6,838 nucleotides of DNA, taken from an uncultured Eubacteriales bacterium. Its GTDB lineage: Bacteria > Bacillota > Clostridia > Christensenellales > Aristaeellaceae. Positions 6,219 through 6,838 of this stretch are shown one piece after another. Numbering within the stretch: position 1 is the first letter of the stretch; every line of letters begins with the position of its first letter. Under the pieces are notes generated by a model. The model saw nothing but the letters and a program-made list of their open reading frames with translations, ran no database searches and had not been told where the DNA came from. The DNA lies in the NCBI GenBank assembly GCA_902782795.1, contig CACZOT010000200.1:1-6838 (forward strand). The letters are read 5' to 3'. The position numbers were made by a program, and so were the translations under genes.

Positions 6219-6435
6219 GCCGGAGGACGAAGAACACGCCCCCGGAGGGCGCCGCGCTAGAGAGCATGGATCGGAGGCTGCAAGTCCATGTCGCGGCGTG
6301 CCGGAAGGTACCACCTTCTGACGGCAGACGGTCTCCGCGCCCGATATCGCGCGGTCAAGTGGCTTATAAAGCAAGCGGGGTGGAACCGCGGATGCGCAAG
6401 GCATTCGTCCCAGAGGTGGGGCGGGTGTCTTTTTT
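6219..6435 (+). promoter_or_regulatory. T-box riboswitch leader, threonine-specific, controlling thrS
   Basis: This untranslated leader senses uncharged tRNA-Thr. The base of stem I pairs GCC-GGAGG (6219-6226) with CCTTC (6314-6318) and GGC (6323-6325). The middle pairs CGCCGCG (6250-6256) with CGCGGCG (6292-6298). The conserved AGAGAG is at 6259-6264, and the top hairpin pairs CATGGA (6265-6270) with TCCATG (6285-6290) around a GGCTGCAAG loop. The specifier codon is ACC at 6310-6312, followed by the expected purine A6313; ACC is a threonine codon, which agrees with the gene downstream. A stem III-like hairpin pairs CCGCGC (6335-6340) with GCGCGG (6349-6354). The T-box core GGGGTGGAACCGCG is at 6377-6390; its TGGA bulge (6381-6384) would pair with the tRNA 3' end and implies a U discriminator base. 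When tRNA-Thr is uncharged, the antiterminator forms and thrS is transcribed. Confidence 0.93.
6401..6435 (+). terminator. Regulated intrinsic terminator of the T-box leader
   Basis: GCATTCGTCCC (6401-6411) pairs with GGGGCGGGTGT (6418-6428), allowing G-U pairs, around a short loop, and is followed by TCTTTTTT (6428-6435). It lies directly after the T-box core, where the terminator competing with the antiterminator belongs. It should stop transcription when threonyl-tRNA is plentiful. Confidence 0.85.
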
Positions 6436-6493
6436 GTTTGCGGTCCCCGCTGCCAGGAACGATCGAGAAACCGAAAAGAGGAGAGGGAACACC

Positions 6494-6838
6494 ATGAAGA
6501 TTATCTACAACGACGGCCACGTCGCCGAATGTCCCGCCGAGGAAGAACTGGAAGTGCTGCGCCATTCCGCGGCGCATATCATGGCCCAGGCGGTCAAGCG
6601 CCTTTACCCGCACGCCCATTTCGCCTATGGCCCCGCCACCGAGAAGGGCTTCCATTACGATATCGACCTGGGCGACGTCAAGCTCAGGGACGAGGATCTG
6701 CCCGCCATCGAAAAGGAGATGGCGAAGATCGTCAAGGAGAACCTGCCCTTCAAGGTCTACCCGCTGCCCCGCGAGGAGGCCGTGAAACTCATGCAGGAGC
6801 GCGGCGAGATCTACAAGGTGGAGCACATCGCCGATCTG
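6494..6838 (+). CDS. thrS: Threonine-tRNA ligase, N-terminal part (3' end outside window)
   Basis: The first 115 codons are present, starting at ATG 6494 with an AGGAG site at 6479-6483. The product charges tRNA-Thr with threonine in the cytoplasm. VLRHSAAHIMAQAVKRLYP (21-39) is the start of the N2 editing domain; H24 and H28 form its HxxxH metal/catalytic motif, used to remove wrongly attached serine. YGPATEKGFHYDIDLGD (45-61) is also typical of ThrRS. Bacterial ThrRS normally begins with a TGS domain of about 60 residues before this point. Here only about 20 residues precede the editing domain, so the TGS domain is missing. A short beta-like start, KIIYNDGHVAECPAEEE, may be what remains. 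The catalytic and anticodon domains lie beyond the window. The threonine T-box upstream supports the identification. Confidence 0.95.
   Translation, partial: MKIIYNDGHVAECPAEEELEVLRHSAAHIMAQAVKRLYPHAHFAYGPATEKGFHYDIDLGDVKLRDEDLPAIEKEMAKIVKENLPFKVYPLPREEAVKLMQERGEIYKVEHIADL

Overview
The window is GC-rich DNA with tightly packed genes, all on the plus strand. The gene families, strong Shine-Dalgarno (SD) sites, sigma-A-type promoters and a T-box leader in front of thrS point to a Bacillota bacterium, most likely a high-GC member of the Clostridia. The genus cannot be read from the sequence.

Layout. Positions 1-216 hold the 3' end of a probable TetR-type regulator. A promoter (268-295) then drives a two-gene unit: a metallo-beta-lactamase-fold hydrolase with a rubredoxin domain at its C-terminus (407-1348), and a 53-residue single-pass membrane protein (1364-1525). 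A probable intrinsic terminator (1531-1570) closes this unit. A second promoter with the same -35 and -10 hexamers (1587-1615) precedes a seven-helix membrane histidine kinase homologue (1669-3195). Next come an MFS transporter with a TTG start (3380-4588), a small CxxC protein (4604-4843) and a Y-family DNA polymerase of the DinB type (4873-6114). These three are spaced 15 and 29 bases apart and look co-transcribed. An extended -10 promoter (6175-6203), a threonine T-box leader with its terminator (6219-6435) and the first 115 codons of thrS (6494-6838) finish the window.

The most noteworthy region is the kinase. Its H-box reads MSQEIRAPMN, with Gln where the phosphoacceptor His should be, while the ATP-binding boxes are intact. 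Just after its stop codon (3198-3324) lies a recognisable C-terminal piece of a receiver domain in two reading frames, without the phosphoacceptor half. This looks like a former hybrid kinase that has lost both phosphorylation sites: either a decaying gene or a pseudokinase. The other unusual items are the hydrolase-rubredoxin fusion without a flavodoxin domain, the near-identical promoters of the hydrolase and kinase units, the small CxxC protein tied to dinB, and a ThrRS that lacks the usual N-terminal TGS domain. I see no clear evidence for a wholly new multi-gene system, phage, CRISPR array, tRNA, rRNA or insertion sequence.
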